Shown piece by piece: positions 52,178 to 62,854 of a stretch of DNA of 64,000 bases. Both the position numbers and the translations under genes were made by a program. The notes under the pieces are model-generated. The model was not told the origin of the DNA, made no database searches, and worked only from the letters and a program-made list of their open reading frames with translations. Origin of the DNA: Euryarchaeota archaeon UBA558 (lineage in GTDB: Archaea > Thermoplasmatota > Poseidoniia > Poseidoniales > Thalassarchaeaceae); the NCBI GenBank assembly GCA_002507175.1, contig DAZE01000021.1, forward strand, positions 1 through 64,000, in the 5' to 3' direction. The number at the start of each line of letters is the position of its first letter. Within the stretch, counting starts at the first letter, position 1.

Positions 52178-55100
52178 ATGAAAATGATAGACAAAAACGG
52201 CAACACCGATGTGGCCCAATTGAGAGGCATACTCGGCGGCCCAATAATGCTGGCAGCCGCCCTGTTTGTGTTCTTGATAGCTGCACAGGTCTCGGGACTG
52301 AATGGATGGACAGATGAAATAGGCCTCCTTGCTCTTCCTGCCGTGGCCGCCCTAGGCGCGGCTCTCGGGAGGATCAGCTCGGAGCACCCCTCTGCGAGCA
52401 ACCTAAACAGTGCCATAGCCCCGAGCGCTTTTGTCCTGATCTCGATAATAACATCCTTCTTCGCCCCCGCTGCGATCTGCATGACCTTCCTTATTGCCTC
52501 CCTCATCACACACCTTTTGGTGTCAAAGGGTCGTCCAGTGGAGGCCAACTTCCTCGTTGGGGGTTTGATTGGAATACAGTTTGCAATGATCTTTGCCTTG
52601 ACCTCTGAGATACCAGACGACTCGCAAACAAATGCAACCCGTGCATACCTGGGGGCCAGATTCTCGGCCATGATGGCTGTCATGTTGATGGGCTCGCTAT
52701 ATGTTGCACTAATATTGTCAAAGACGATAGACAGGGCAAGTGAGAAGGGACTTCTCTCGGAACTTCCCTTCGACGTGGCCAGCAAGTCCACCCACATCGC
52801 TGGTGGCGCTACCATGTCCTCACTCATGATACCCTTGATTTGGTTGTCTTCCATTGACGATCCCCAAATATACGAAGACGGAGCCTTCCTCGGCCCCTTC
52901 TGGGGGCTGTTTTCAGCAGCAATTGTACTGATCGTCGCGATGTTTAGGTCCGAGAGGTGGAACGTCTTGGCAGCGGTATTCTCGCTCAACTGGATAATTT
53001 ACACCCTCGGAAGACTGAATGATATAGGCGTTTCAGGTTTCCCAAATGCCTTGACGGAAGACGGATCGTATCCAATGATCCTGTGGCTCCTCATCACATT
53101 CTGGTCTAATGTCGGTGTCATATTACTGGCATCCAGAGGTCATTTGGGAGCCATGGCTCCCCTCAGGGAACCATCTCCCTTGAGGAAATGGTGGCAAAGA
53201 CATAGCTACGTCATTCTGGTGGGTATGGCCCTTGCGGCCGGATTCATCGTGAGAGTGGTTTGGAACGTGATTCCTGCCATGAACGCATCAGTAATAGGAG
53301 AGTGGGACATGTCAGGCGGATCTGATCCGTGGTACATGAAGCGGATCATAGACTATGTCGCATACGAAAGGGCGCATTTCGTTTTTGATGCGGACCGCAA
53401 TTACCCCGTGGGAGGATTGAACCCTCGGCCGCCACTATTCTCCTGGTCACTTGCCCTTGGCGGTATTTTCCTTTCCTGGATTGCCGACATGCCCTTGAGT
53501 GAAGCAGTTTGGTGGTCAGTGGAAGCTCAACCTGCCGTTTGGGGCGCATTGATTGTACTCCCTGTAGCAGCAACGGCCAAGAGGTTCCATTCCCCACTGG
53601 CGGGAATTGCCGCTGCTTGGCTCATCGCATTCATGCCAGGCCATATCACACACTCTACATTCGGCCTCGCAGACCACGATTCATTTGCCATGTTCTTCCT
53701 AACACTTGGCTTCTACTGGTGGGTCAGGTCAATGATGGGCATCAAACAAGAGAGGCTCTTCTCGAGAACGTCTTGGAATCCACTGTACATCCTCGCAGGA
53801 ATCAGGCTAATGTGGCGCAATAATCGCATAATCATGATACACTCGACATTGGCAGGAGTTTCTTTTGCAATTGCCGGTCTTGCATGGAAAGGCTACGTCT
53901 ATGCCCCGGGAATCCTCTTCCTTGGGTATTCAGGCATCGTTTTCCTGAACCTATTCAGAGGTCGGGATGCCTTACCTATCACCGCAACAATGCTTCAGAT
54001 GCTGTTAGCTGCAATCCTAATTCCGTTGCCCTTCTACATTTGGCCAGGGATGAACCTACTGACGAACCCAAGTGGCATGGCTCCGCTACTTTACATGCTG
54101 GGATTCACAGTCGGCCTAGGCTACGTTATTTCTGCCTCCCGGGACAAGCCATGGCTCATGGTCTTCACGACCACAGCAATTTTGTCCCTATCTGTACTGG
54201 GGGGTCTGTTCATCCTTCAGACACTTGACTTGTACGCTGGATGGGACATATTGGTCACTGGTGGGTTCTACTTCTCCAAAAACAAGGTTTTCTCAACAAT
54301 AGGTGAAGCCCAGGCCCCCGACAGAGGAATCTTGTTTGCCTCATTCGGCCCCATAGTCACTATTGCCGCCATCGGATACGGCCTCATGTTGATATGGAGG
54401 GGGGGAAGGAAGGAGAATCCAGCCTCATTCACGCTTGGAACATGGATCGTGGTTGCATCTTACATGTCATGGACTGCAGGTCGCTTCATATTCAATGCAG
54501 GACCTCCAATGGCCGTAGTTGGCGGCGTAGGCCTGACCGCAATGTGGGCGTATGCGAACCCTACAGAATTTGTGAAACTCTGGAAGAAAACCGGTGTCGG
54601 ATCACCAAGGGCCAGATTCAACAGCACTTTCTCTGCGAGCAGGTCCAGACCAGGGGTTCCAGCGGCTTTGATGGTCCTCCTAATCGTATTTTCACAACAC
54701 GCCACCTACGGTATCGATTCAGGAATACCCAGGGGAGATTCATCAGCGGGAGATGTTGATCAAGCAATTCAAGGGATTATGCCCGACGTCCTCCGATACG
54801 AAGTTCTAGGTTTTTCTGTATTGAATTCCAACCAATATTCTCCAGACGAGCGGTGCTCCAGTGGCTGCTGGTATCTGGGAACTTTCGGCCCCGGGTTCAA
54901 CGGGGGAGGATGGAACATGGCATATGAGTGGCTATCTGAGCAGGACTCAGAATCAACTTTTACCGAACGACCAGCTTTCCTCTCTTGGTGGGATTATGGG
55001 TTCCAAGCCTTGTCTCATGGACAACACCCCACCGTCGCCGACAATTTCCAAACCGGGATACCCATATCAGGAAACATCCTGCTTAGTTCAGGCCAGGAGG

Positions 55101-58100
55101 ATGTACTTTCCCTGATGGCAATGAACGCATTAAGAATGGGCGGTGTCTCAGATCCCGACAATAGGGCCGTTCTAGAACAATACTTTGAGGAGAACCAGAT
55201 CCGGGAGTTGGAACGAATTCACAGTATGTCCTCTGAAGACGTTGAGGCCCGTGCGCTTGCCTTGATTCATGAGGATGATGAGGTACAACTAGTCAAGGGA
55301 GCATTCCTGGCGAAATCTGGTTTGCCATCTAAGTCTGGCTGGTACGTCATTGATGGAGGGGAGATTGTTCAAGACCGCTTTGACGACCTCGGTGGGGCGA
55401 TGAAGCTTTTCAACACAACTAGATCATCATCAAGCTACTTCTCAGAGAGCCCCACCCACTATATAATCGGTGGCTATAGATACACAGCAGACCTCATAGA
55501 AGACTACAACGACTTATCCACGGGGATCCACAGGGAAAATGCCAAATTAGCAGTTGGCAGAGCATTCATAACTCATGTTTTGGATCTTGATCAAATCGTA
55601 GGCCTTGTCTCTGATCTAAGTGAGATACAACATGATGTACAAACGTTTGAAGGAAGACTAGGGGAAACGGCCCAAAGGAACACTGACGTCAGATATTTCG
55701 CAATCGATGACAGACTTTACCCATTGGGCGGATTGTTCTATGAGGGCTATAACTATCATGGTGGCCAAACCACAGGTATTTTCTACGCTCCAACTACACT
55801 GGCGGGCCTTGATCCTGAAGACTACATCTCCAGCAGTTATCTCACCAGAAGGGGGGATGGCCCCATAATCCCACGAACAGCTGGCGAATATGAACAGGAA
55901 TATCTGGATGACATAGTCCGACAACAATCAGGCGCTATAACAGACCAGAGCCAGATAATTAGCCTTGAAGACATCGATTACATCCAGCAACCTGAATTTT
56001 TCGAAACATTCCTGGCCCGTACATACGTTGGTTATGGCACGACATCTCTAGGATTGGATCCGGATAATACTGGTCAACCCGGGCCCACATGGGCAAAATC
56101 CGGAACGCCTACAACGCCCCTTAGGAACGCTTACGCTCTCCCTGGCGCGATGATGAATCACTTCGTTCTCGCAAATTATCATGACGATGGGTCTGATTAC
56201 GTGGATTCAGACTCCGATGGTACCCCGGACATATACAATTGGAGCAACCCGCGCGAAGATCCAAGTGGCTACTACAACGCAATAGGAACAGCTAACTCCA
56301 ATGTCAAGATACTCAAGTATTACAGTGGAGCTACGCTCAACGGGCAAGTGACTTTAGAAACCGGTGAACCTGTTCCCAATGCAAAGATTCTGATCGAGAG
56401 GGACGCCTTCAGCTATGAAGAAGGTACTGACACAGACCCGAGGACTTACTGGATACCCATCGGCTCAGAAACAACAGACGATGAAGGTCACTTTTCTTCC
56501 ACTATTCCCTCTGGGAAGATACGGATTAGTGCCTTCTATGGAGCAGTGGATGAATCAGGAGCAAGAGCCCAAATAGAATCTGGCGCGTTTGACATGCTTT
56601 CCGATATAACCAGAGAACAGCAAGAGGGGGAAGATCGCGTTATCAACCCCATTTCAGCCATTTTGGGTGGAGTAGCTGGAACCACATACCTCGGAGCCGA
56701 GGTTTTAGTGGTATCAGGGGAGGAAGGGCACAGCAATGGGGCCTCAGTACTGACAGTCGACGTCAGTGTACCTGCAGTCGCATCGACGGGGCAGGTCCAA
56801 TGGACTGGTGACGAGTCGTTTATCGGCGACCCTGTAAAGAATGCAACGGTAATTCTTACACCATCAGACCCAGATGCCACCCATCATGGATATGCAGTTT
56901 CCACATCCTCAGGCTCAATAGAGGGCGAGGGCCTCTACTTCACAGGCGAGGGAAGCGCGATCTTCGATGGCTCAGGCCAATTTGACTCATCGAGCCCGGC
57001 CAAGGCAGAGGAATTCACAGGAAGGCTGAGTCAGACAATAAGGAACAACCAATCGGTGATCGGTACCGGAACTTTTGTCGGAAATGGAATACTAACAGGC
57101 ACACTCGCTGATGGTTCCGTGCCATCAGCCTGTGATGCCAACGACACCTTGCCGGACAATCTGGAAGTCTGCACGTCTCAGAACGGAGAGATAGTGGTCT
57201 CTGGCTCAGTCAATGCAACGGGAAGATTCGTATCAGCAGGCCAATCGGAGTTCATTCGAGACTACGAGAATGCGTCTTTCACCGCCGCAGGCAGATTCAT
57301 TGTAGACGAGGGCAACTCCGGAACCATAACGGGGAATGGAGTATTCCAAGGGGACGGTGTATTTAGTGGCCTGATGGTCAGGGAGGGCACATTCCACATC
57401 TCTGATGCCATACCTGGGGAATATAGCGTCCGGATCGTGATGAATACCGGCCAAGAAATTGAGGTTGATGAGAAATTCTCAATCCTCAGAACCCCCTCAG
57501 CAGAAACAAGGCTCGTACAAGTGGAGGGCCTCTCTGTTAACGCCCTATTGACGAAGGAGGATGGATCCCTACCCACGGGTAATGTGATACTCACCGACAC
57601 GGAATTGCAAGGTTATACCGCGACACAACCCTGTTCTGATGGACTAACATCCCCATGCTCAGTACCCATTGGGGAAGGCGGAACTATCTCAATCGGGCCA
57701 ATACCATCCAGATCACACACGATATCCTATGACTCTGATTTAGATGGCTTCTACGATCTGGTGGCAAGTGTGTTGCCAGAGGATGCTACTTCAGGATCCA
57801 TAGAACTGGATCTCACGATCCCATTGACTGCGGACCTTGAAATCAGTCTTTTGTCTGAGTCTGGTGCAACTGTTCCCGACCTAGACCTGACGGTCAGAAG
57901 TGCTTCAGGACCTGGGATCTTCGACATGAACTACGACTCCGAAACGGAGACCTACAAAGCGGAGCTAGTTCCAGGTGAATACCAACTTAACTACACACAG
58001 GGAGACTCCCAGATATGGGAGTTGATCACCCTCGATGAGGATCTGTCCATGACCGCCCAGTTCAGGACGAGCTCACTTCTCTCTGGAACTGTTTTCACAT

Positions 58101-61100
58101 CAGACGATGACGGTGACCCCGAAGCGGACGACTTCGTCCAATTTGCCGAAGTTGTGGCCAGATGGTCTGGCTTTGAGATATCTACAGTCGCAGATGATGA
58201 GGGCAATTTCGAGTTCACGCTTCCAGTGGGGGAGAGTGTCACACTCACATCTACCGTCGGACTTGGCAATCTTGTCGATGGTTTGGTAGTGTTCACATCC
58301 GAGGAAAACGACCACATCAACCTAGTCACAAGAAAAGGAGTTGTCTACGAGGGCATAGTTTCAGTGAATCGAGGCAACTACCTGTACGACAACTCCATAT
58401 TGGGCTGGGAGCCACTTACAGTATTAGCAACCAACGAATCGTCTGAAGTCACTTGGACATCTGAGGTAACCGAAAATGGTAACTTCGAGATAGCCCTCCC
58501 AATAGGGGAATGGGAGATTTCATTGCTGGACAGTGAGTTTGAACACGCCACAGTAGCAATGGAACCAGACGCTACGATCGAATTAACCATATTCCCAGAG
58601 AACAGCACACTGAATTTATTTGCATTCATCGACTCATCCAGAGACGGTAATGTCGCCAACGGCACAGGAGTCATAGCTGATTTCAGAGTTGTACCCTTGG
58701 ATCAGAGTGGAATTCAAGAGAATTTCACTACTTCAGCCACTGGAACCGCCAGTGTGCAACTCGAGCCAGGGAATTATCTGATCGAAACCAGCATACTCAA
58801 CCCAGATCAGACCCTTCACGGGACTAGGATCCTTACAGGGTCCACCAACATTCAGATTCCACTGAAGGGAACCATTCTGCAAAGAGATATTGGATTCGAC
58901 CCAGAGGGCGTCGTAAATATTACATTCACCGATCAACTACTCGCCCCCATTGCTGATTTAGAGATTAAATTCAGAAATGTTGACAGAGAACCTGTAATCG
59001 TCACTTCACTCACAACAGATGACGATGGAAACATCCTCGCATTATTGCCTGAGGGTAGAACGATAATCGAGATTGATGGCTTTGAGCCTGGCGACCAGAC
59101 TGTATTGGGTGCAAGATATGCAATTGATGTGATCGCAGGTGATCAATCATCGCCGATATCGATCGAATTAACGGAGATGGCAACTTTGAATCTTACAATT
59201 TTGGACTCTGGAACATCCGATGGAATCCCGGATCAGAAAATTATCCTACAATCTCTAGATGGTTTGGGAACAATCAATATGCCCCCGACAAATGAAACAG
59301 GATTCACATCGACATTACTCGTACCCGGTGATTGGAGTGTAAGCCATGACGAGGAGACCAGTGGAGTTAGAGTCCTGATTCAAGAAACTCACATAGACCA
59401 AATTCTAGCAGGTGAATATCGAGATATTCTACTCGACGCTCAAAAGGAAGTCATTCTATCTGGTAAGGTTTTCTGGGATTTTGACAAAGACGATCAGGCT
59501 GATGTCGCGGAGGGCGTTTCCAATGCTACTGTTACAATTGACGACGGTCAAACCACTATTCAACTGGAAACCGATGAAACAGGATCATACTCCTCATTGG
59601 TCCCGGCGAATGCCTCTCTAAGCGTCACTGCCTCCAAGGACGGATTTACCACCACGGAGGAGAACTCTCTAATCAATGGAGAGCCAATTGATCTCGACAT
59701 CGAGCTAACTGCAGGTACAGTTTCTGCCTCAGGCACTGTGACCTACCTAGGCCAATCGATAGATCCTCTGTGGTCCGATGATGTCGAAATAATCCTGGTG
59801 CCCAGAGAGGGCTTTGCTATGCCTCAAGTAACCGCAGAGAAGAATGGAGACGGCGAATGGGACGGTACTTGGTCTGTTGACCTAGAACCCGGGAGATATG
59901 TGCTTCAAGTGCGTGACACCACCAGAAACTTAGTGGCCTTCTCCCAAATATTCGCTGATCTAGTGAACGGTGGACAAGCGGACGTGGATCTAGTCCCCGG
60001 AGGATGGCTCCTAATGAATGGCTCATGGCTTGACTATGAGGGAAGCCTGCACTCAATCTCATCAGAGGACATGGATTTAGAAGGATCAGACATTCTGAAT
60101 GATGAACTAACACTTCTGATGGAGTCTGGGCCGTCACTAGACTGGAGACTCGCGGTACCCGATGACGGGGAACTTAGAATCCTCTTACCTTCAGGACCAG
60201 TTACGATTTCCGGGGACTTCGACGTAGCTCAACAGGACAGGACAATGTCATATGAGGCAGGTCAGTCCATCAGTGTCCCATCCTCAACGATTTTAGACGC
60301 ATTTGAGACTGCACCATTTGACCTGAGGTTCAACAGAATATCAAACAGCGATATCTCAGTAGCCTTGGTTTCCACTTCATCCGCCACCGTCGACGATGAC
60401 GGCATTCTGTACGCCAATAGCGACGGAGAAGGCGGCTACGAACCCATGCTCGTAGAGATCAAAGTTGACTATGAGGGTCATGAGACATCCGATGTTTTCA
60501 ATTTGAGGGCCACAGTCCCTGGCACTGATGGAGCTGATTGGACTGTTCTGTTTGATAATGGATCTGGGGAATATTCAGACGCACCAACCCTTTCGATGTC
60601 CATCGAAGACGATCAAAAGACTGTCCAAGTCCAAATAACACCCCCCAACTCTACGGTGGCACGTCATTTCTCAAATGGAAGAGCTGTGACAATCCAGGTA
60701 TTCTCGGACAACGGCGTTAACGAAGACGTTGAAGTGAAAGTCAACGTCCCAAAAATAACCGGTTGGAGTCTATCTGAGGCCCCCGAAGACGTTTATGGTG
60801 TCAGACCCGGTTCTCAGGAGACTGTCCAACTCATCTTCCAAAACGATGGCAACTCAGATGAGGTATACTCAGTCTCATTCGATGACGGTGCATTGCCTCC
60901 AGGTTGGACAAGAACTGGAGCCCAATCCGTGACTGTTGGGGCATTTGAGAGTCAAGCGTTCTCGGTCATCATAGGTGCCCCGGAAAACGCCACTGACGAA
61001 CCATACACACTCACCATGTTCGTAATAGGCGATGACCAAACGGAATACGAGCCCGTAGCAATTGACGTGTCCGCCCAATATGCGGTACTGTCCATTGACA

Positions 61101-61552
61101 GGGATAGCGTGTCATGGTTGGGTGGTGGCAAGGATCCTGTTTACGGCTCAATACAGACAGTAGTTCTGACGATTGAAAATCAAGGTCTTGTGGGGGCAGA
61201 GGAAGTGATAGTGAAAGCTGAGCACCAGACATCCGCCTTATCCGAACCCTCTGGCATCAACGCTACCGCCATTCTTACAGTACCAGCGGGAACGGAGAGC
61301 ACGGCTTATTTAGATCTCAATTTCAGCACCCTCAGTCAGGGCGATGCTTGGATCGTGTTCTCCATAGAGTCAGTAGATGGGAAAGAGTCCTCAGAGGAGC
61401 CTTACACAAAGAAGTACAATCTACAGTCTCCGAGCGTCGAAGAGGCAGGGGATGCGACCCAGGTATTGATGATAGTACTCATTATCATACTCGGGGGCTT
61501 GTTGATCGTCCTTACAAGAAGGCCAGGCAGGAAACCTAACGCCCCCTTCTGA
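52178..61552 (+). CDS. aglB: Giant AglB/STT3-type oligosaccharyltransferase with long Ig-like tail
   Basis: This 3124-residue protein has many hydrophobic segments (about residues 20-830). The STT3 core follows an extra N-terminal membrane block: the metal-binding DxD-type GGSDPWYMKR has Asp383, GLADHDSF has Asp499/Asp501, and the catalytic SWWDYG motif is residues 936-941. It transfers lipid-linked glycans to Asn-X-Ser/Thr. Known archaeal AglB proteins are about 900-1000 residues. Here about 1700 further residues from about 1383 hold repeated carboxypeptidase-regulatory-like Ig domains and NEW3-like domains near 2874-3000. A final membrane segment is at about 3094-3111. The tail has about 21 sequons by eye. 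Overall function is firm; the tail role is unknown. Confidence 0.9.
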   Translation: MKMIDKNGNTDVAQLRGILGGPIMLAAALFVFLIAAQVSGLNGWTDEIGLLALPAVAALGAALGRISSEHPSASNLNSAIAPSAFVLISIITSFFAPAAICMTFLIASLITHLLVSKGRPVEANFLVGGLIGIQFAMIFALTSEIPDDSQTNATRAYLGARFSAMMAVMLMGSLYVALILSKTIDRASEKGLLSELPFDVASKSTHIAGGATMSSLMIPLIWLSSIDDPQIYEDGAFLGPFWGLFSAAIVLIVAMFRSERWNVLAAVFSLNWIIYTLGRLNDIGVSGFPNALTEDGSYPMILWLLITFWSNVGVILLASRGHLGAMAPLREPSPLRKWWQRHSYVILVGMALAAGFIVRVVWNVIPAMNASVIGEWDMSGGSDPWYMKRIIDYVAYERAHFVFDADRNYPVGGLNPRPPLFSWSLALGGIFLSWIADMPLSEAVWWSVEAQPAVWGALIVLPVAATAKRFHSPLAGIAAAWLIAFMPGHITHSTFGLADHDSFAMFFLTLGFYWWVRSMMGIKQERLFSRTSWNPLYILAGIRLMWRNNRIIMIHSTLAGVSFAIAGLAWKGYVYAPGILFLGYSGIVFLNLFRGRDALPITATMLQMLLAAILIPLPFYIWPGMNLLTNPSGMAPLLYMLGFTVGLGYVISASRDKPWLMVFTTTAILSLSVLGGLFILQTLDLYAGWDILVTGGFYFSKNKVFSTIGEAQAPDRGILFASFGPIVTIAAIGYGLMLIWRGGRKENPASFTLGTWIVVASYMSWTAGRFIFNAGPPMAVVGGVGLTAMWAYANPTEFVKLWKKTGVGSPRARFNSTFSASRSRPGVPAALMVLLIVFSQHATYGIDSGIPRGDSSAGDVDQAIQGIMPDVLRYEVLGFSVLNSNQYSPDERCSSGCWYLGTFGPGFNGGGWNMAYEWLSEQDSESTFTERPAFLSWWDYGFQALSHGQHPTVADNFQTGIPISGNILLSSGQEDVLSLMAMNALRMGGVSDPDNRAVLEQYFEENQIRELERIHSMSSEDVEARALALIHEDDEVQLVKGAFLAKSGLPSKSGWYVIDGGEIVQDRFDDLGGAMKLFNTTRSSSSYFSESPTHYIIGGYRYTADLIEDYNDLSTGIHRENAKLAVGRAFITHVLDLDQIVGLVSDLSEIQHDVQTFEGRLGETAQRNTDVRYFAIDDRLYPLGGLFYEGYNYHGGQTTGIFYAPTTLAGLDPEDYISSSYLTRRGDGPIIPRTAGEYEQEYLDDIVRQQSGAITDQSQIISLEDIDYIQQPEFFETFLARTYVGYGTTSLGLDPDNTGQPGPTWAKSGTPTTPLRNAYALPGAMMNHFVLANYHDDGSDYVDSDSDGTPDIYNWSNPREDPSGYYNAIGTANSNVKILKYYSGATLNGQVTLETGEPVPNAKILIERDAFSYEEGTDTDPRTYWIPIGSETTDDEGHFSSTIPSGKIRISAFYGAVDESGARAQIESGAFDMLSDITREQQEGEDRVINPISAILGGVAGTTYLGAEVLVVSGEEGHSNGASVLTVDVSVPAVASTGQVQWTGDESFIGDPVKNATVILTPSDPDATHHGYAVSTSSGSIEGEGLYFTGEGSAIFDGSGQFDSSSPAKAEEFTGRLSQTIRNNQSVIGTGTFVGNGILTGTLADGSVPSACDANDTLPDNLEVCTSQNGEIVVSGSVNATGRFVSAGQSEFIRDYENASFTAAGRFIVDEGNSGTITGNGVFQGDGVFSGLMVREGTFHISDAIPGEYSVRIVMNTGQEIEVDEKFSILRTPSAETRLVQVEGLSVNALLTKEDGSLPTGNVILTDTELQGYTATQPCSDGLTSPCSVPIGEGGTISIGPIPSRSHTISYDSDLDGFYDLVASVLPEDATSGSIELDLTIPLTADLEISLLSESGATVPDLDLTVRSASGPGIFDMNYDSETETYKAELVPGEYQLNYTQGDSQIWELITLDEDLSMTAQFRTSSLLSGTVFTSDDDGDPEADDFVQFAEVVARWSGFEISTVADDEGNFEFTLPVGESVTLTSTVGLGNLVDGLVVFTSEENDHINLVTRKGVVYEGIVSVNRGNYLYDNSILGWEPLTVLATNESSEVTWTSEVTENGNFEIALPIGEWEISLLDSEFEHATVAMEPDATIELTIFPENSTLNLFAFIDSSRDGNVANGTGVIADFRVVPLDQSGIQENFTTSATGTASVQLEPGNYLIETSILNPDQTLHGTRILTGSTNIQIPLKGTILQRDIGFDPEGVVNITFTDQLLAPIADLEIKFRNVDREPVIVTSLTTDDDGNILALLPEGRTIIEIDGFEPGDQTVLGARYAIDVIAGDQSSPISIELTEMATLNLTILDSGTSDGIPDQKIILQSLDGLGTINMPPTNETGFTSTLLVPGDWSVSHDEETSGVRVLIQETHIDQILAGEYRDILLDAQKEVILSGKVFWDFDKDDQADVAEGVSNATVTIDDGQTTIQLETDETGSYSSLVPANASLSVTASKDGFTTTEENSLINGEPIDLDIELTAGTVSASGTVTYLGQSIDPLWSDDVEIILVPREGFAMPQVTAEKNGDGEWDGTWSVDLEPGRYVLQVRDTTRNLVAFSQIFADLVNGGQADVDLVPGGWLLMNGSWLDYEGSLHSISSEDMDLEGSDILNDELTLLMESGPSLDWRLAVPDDGELRILLPSGPVTISGDFDVAQQDRTMSYEAGQSISVPSSTILDAFETAPFDLRFNRISNSDISVALVSTSSATVDDDGILYANSDGEGGYEPMLVEIKVDYEGHETSDVFNLRATVPGTDGADWTVLFDNGSGEYSDAPTLSMSIEDDQKTVQVQITPPNSTVARHFSNGRAVTIQVFSDNGVNEDVEVKVNVPKITGWSLSEAPEDVYGVRPGSQETVQLIFQNDGNSDEVYSVSFDDGALPPGWTRTGAQSVTVGAFESQAFSVIIGAPENATDEPYTLTMFVIGDDQTEYEPVAIDVSAQYAVLSIDRDSVSWLGGGKDPVYGSIQTVVLTIENQGLVGAEEVIVKAEHQTSALSEPSGINATAILTVPAGTESTAYLDLNFSTLSQGDAWIVFSIESVDGKESSEEPYTKKYNLQSPSVEEAGDATQVLMIVLIIILGGLLIVLTRRPGRKPNAPF

Positions 61553-61572
61553 CCGAGAATGGGTGACCAGCA

Positions 61573-62805
61573 ATGCCCAAGGACGGCATCGAGTTAATGC
61601 CCGAGCCTGAGGACAGGGCTATCCTAACCGCGGTTGACAAGGGGGCCGTGGGATACACGGGGGAAGATTACGGCCTTTCTGACAAAGAAGCGAGAGACCT
61701 GAGGCGGCCATTGTATGGCATGTCACCATTCGTATGGCCCTATGGAGCAGTTGGAGGAGCTGCCAGCATAGTCGTGATGATGCTTTTGTGGCCGATGATT
61801 CAGCCACTAATCACGCCATACCTTCCAGCTTCCGAATGGGCCTATGATTCATCTGGTGTACGGCTCCTCAGCGAGGAAGGTCTCGATGGTAGTGGGATCA
61901 AAGTCTGCGTAGTCGATACTGGTATAGACCCAGCACATCCTGATTTTACAAACATGAATTTAGTTGGATTCAGGGACTTTTATGCCTTTAATCATGAGGA
62001 GGTTAGGGATGTAAGCCAATCCCACCATGGAACTTCCATGGCAGGGCTACTCATTGCGAATGGCTCTGGACCCTTGAAAGGAATGGCTCCGAAGGTGGCA
62101 CTCAGCGTGGCCGTAGGATTGGGGCCTGAGGGAACCACTGGAAACAGCGTCAGGGTCGCTGATGCAATTCAATGGTGTAGGGTTTCTCAGAGATCGGATA
62201 TAATCAGCCTATCGCTAGGGGGGCCATTCGAAGCCTCATCCCAACTAGCCTCTAGGTCTGTCTCAGGTGCGGTTCAAGATGCCTTGGACAATGGGATCTT
62301 TGTCGTAGCGGCGGCGGGAAATGCGGGTCCGAACAACATTGATGTCTCCACACCCGCAAATGTTGAGGGCGTCATAAGTGTCGGTGCATATGATCGGTTT
62401 CTCACGCCCTGGTCAAACAGTTCGATCGGTTCATACCAAGATCCTTACAAGGAATTGGATAGAGTCTGGCCAAATCAGAAACCCGAGATACTCGCCCCTG
62501 GCTACTATATTCTCTCCACAGTTTCCAGTCAGAAATCCCCTCCTTATGCATATTCTACAGGTACAAGCGATGCAGCAATCTTCGTCACAGCGACGTTGGC
62601 CTTGATATTACAGGATCTTACTGAAAAGGGTCTCACAGACCTTACGGTTGGGGGGGATAATCGTATATTTCATGTCAAGAAGGCCCTCGCAGAGAGTGCC
62701 AAACCAGTAGATAACCAGATCGGACACGACACTCGGTCGGGATATGGCATTCTGGATGCCGTGGCATGGCGTGACGCAGTGGAAGCCTCTGCTGACAATT
62801 GGTAG
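61573..62805 (+). CDS. Membrane-anchored subtilase (S8 serine protease)
   Basis: This 410-residue protein has a membrane segment near residues 57-82 after a polar cytosolic tail, and a subtilase domain outside. The catalytic triad is Asp115 (VCVVDTGID), His152 (HHGTSMAGL) and Ser332 (TGTSDAA); the oxyanion Asn is in AAAGNAGPNN. All catalytic residues are present. It starts 20 bases after the aglB stop and is likely co-transcribed, so it may process or quality-control glycosylated surface proteins. Confidence 0.9.
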   Translation: MPKDGIELMPEPEDRAILTAVDKGAVGYTGEDYGLSDKEARDLRRPLYGMSPFVWPYGAVGGAASIVVMMLLWPMIQPLITPYLPASEWAYDSSGVRLLSEEGLDGSGIKVCVVDTGIDPAHPDFTNMNLVGFRDFYAFNHEEVRDVSQSHHGTSMAGLLIANGSGPLKGMAPKVALSVAVGLGPEGTTGNSVRVADAIQWCRVSQRSDIISLSLGGPFEASSQLASRSVSGAVQDALDNGIFVVAAAGNAGPNNIDVSTPANVEGVISVGAYDRFLTPWSNSSIGSYQDPYKELDRVWPNQKPEILAPGYYILSTVSSQKSPPYAYSTGTSDAAIFVTATLALILQDLTEKGLTDLTVGGDNRIFHVKKALAESAKPVDNQIGHDTRSGYGILDAVAWRDAVEASADNW

Positions 62806-62821
62806 CACCCATATTCCGCCT

Positions 62822-62832
62822 AGGGTTATATC
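62822..62832 (+). promoter_or_regulatory. TATA box of the gene at 62855
   Basis: AGGGTTATATC is centred about 28 bp before the ATG at 62855, predicting leaderless transcription. Confidence 0.5.
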
Positions 62833-62854
62833 TATTGACGGCTCCAGTGCTATC

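Noticed and set aside
52087..52989. A 300-residue minus-strand frame opposite the start of aglB
   Set aside because: It is the complement of a clear membrane-protein frame and has no motif, start signal or promoter.
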